From the NCBI RefSeq assembly GCF_001186365.1, contig NZ_LDTZ01000022.1:1-64000 (forward strand): 64,000 nt of DNA, read 5' to 3'. This document shows, in pieces, positions 63,626-64,000 of the stretch. Under the pieces are notes generated by a model that saw only the letters and a program-made list of their open reading frames with translations, had not been told where the DNA came from and did not search any database. The translations under genes and the position numbers were made by a program. Position 1 is the first letter of the stretch. Each line of letters starts with the position of its first letter. Source of the stretch: Gordonia jacobaea (lineage in GTDB: Bacteria > Actinomycetota > Actinomycetes > Mycobacteriales > Mycobacteriaceae).

Positions 63626-64000
63626 ATGACGCGCCTATCTCGACGATCCACCTACCACTCGTCGGTGTTGGCCGCCGACGATTTGTCGATGGAGGTGGTC
63701 ATGCAGTTCGCGCCGGTTCGCCGTCTGTCGGACGGTGCGCTCGCTGCTGTCGAATTGCAGGTTCGAGGTCTGGCCGGAAGCGCGATGGGTACCGCAGAGG
63801 CACTGCGTCGAGCCGCACGCCTGATGGAACAGAAGGCGCCGCTCGACAAGCAGAAGATGGTGTTCGCCGACTCGCCGCAGGCGGTGGAAATCGCCGAGAT
63901 CCTCCCGGTGCTCGTCGCAGTCGACATGGACTCCATCCCGCAGCACGAACTCGATGCGTTGCCGACACCGGCAGCCCTGCAGCGTCTGGTTTTCTCGGTA
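63626..64000 (+). CDS. Protein cut by window end, possibly EAL-domain-like
   Basis: 125 codons from ATG 63626, open to the last base. The text MQFAPVRRLSDGALAAVELQ with RGLAGSAMGTAEALRRAARL recalls the N-terminal strand and helix of EAL (cyclic-di-GMP phosphodiesterase) domains, but the ExLxR catalytic motif reads VELQVRG, so activity is doubtful. The rest lies outside the window. A weak AAGAAG precedes the start; an internal ATG at 63689 is possible. Confidence 0.4.
   Translation, partial: MTRLSRRSTYHSSVLAADDLSMEVVMQFAPVRRLSDGALAAVELQVRGLAGSAMGTAEALRRAARLMEQKAPLDKQKMVFADSPQAVEIAEILPVLVAVDMDSIPQHELDALPTPAALQRLVFSV

Overview
The window is high-GC, densely coded actinobacterial DNA from the mycolic-acid group (Mycobacteriales), most like Gordonia or a close relative. 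Pointers are a hemophore-family secreted protein, DUF732 and EspI-like ParA proteins, a GT87 mannosyltransferase, a fused MaoC dehydratase, GTG starts, and many TANNNT -10 boxes 6-8 nt before start codons (leaderless transcription). From memory, the order dnaX / CFA-synthase-like / FAD oxidase / SRPBCC / ybaB / recR / gatD / murT / leuA / ask / asd follows the M. tuberculosis segment Rv3721c-Rv3708c. The window therefore reads as a conserved chromosomal backbone opened by accessory blocks.

1-5.7 kb: the end of a GT87 mannosyltransferase (cut by the window start), a small secreted protein, an acyl-CoA ligase and dnaX, whose linker contains in-frame copies of a dispersed repeat. 5.7-15.4 kb: a translationally coupled FAD oxidase/CFA-synthase pair, an SRPBCC protein, a pseudouridine synthase, an Imm10-like orphan immunity protein, ybaB-recR, a uridine-kinase-like P-loop protein, a family-5 uracil-DNA glycosylase, a small zinc-ribbon-like protein, and murT-gatD (lipid II glutamate amidation) flanked by repeat clusters.

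15.5-38.9 kb (accessory): esterase, DUF732 lipoprotein, EspI-like ATPase, EamA permease, luciferase-like monooxygenase with divergent LysR, MFS with divergent LysR, a lone AbiEi-like/DUF559-like gene bracketed by two near-identical 60-bp palindromes, a CoA-disulfide-reductase-like enzyme, a DUF1254 protein, a cluster DUF6325-SHOCT-DUF7144-DUF2252-membrane protein followed by a 917-aa LuxR regulator, a ClC channel and a DUF2254 protein. 38.9-41 kb: leuA behind a leucine leader peptide with competing hairpins.

41-51 kb (accessory): FUSC protein, secreted GH16 glucanase, hemophore-like protein, nitroreductase, two DHA2 efflux pumps each with a TetR gene and a visible operator, and a PIG-V-like mannosyltransferase. 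51-56 kb: ask-asd, a MaoC dehydratase and a secreted lipase. 56-64 kb: a small catabolic-looking block (membrane protein, TetR, DapB-like oxidoreductase, Rieske oxygenase, TetR), a secreted beta-propeller-like protein, a membrane protein, a 56-aa membrane protein and a CDS cut by the window end. No rRNA, tRNA, CRISPR array or recognisable IS transposase was seen.
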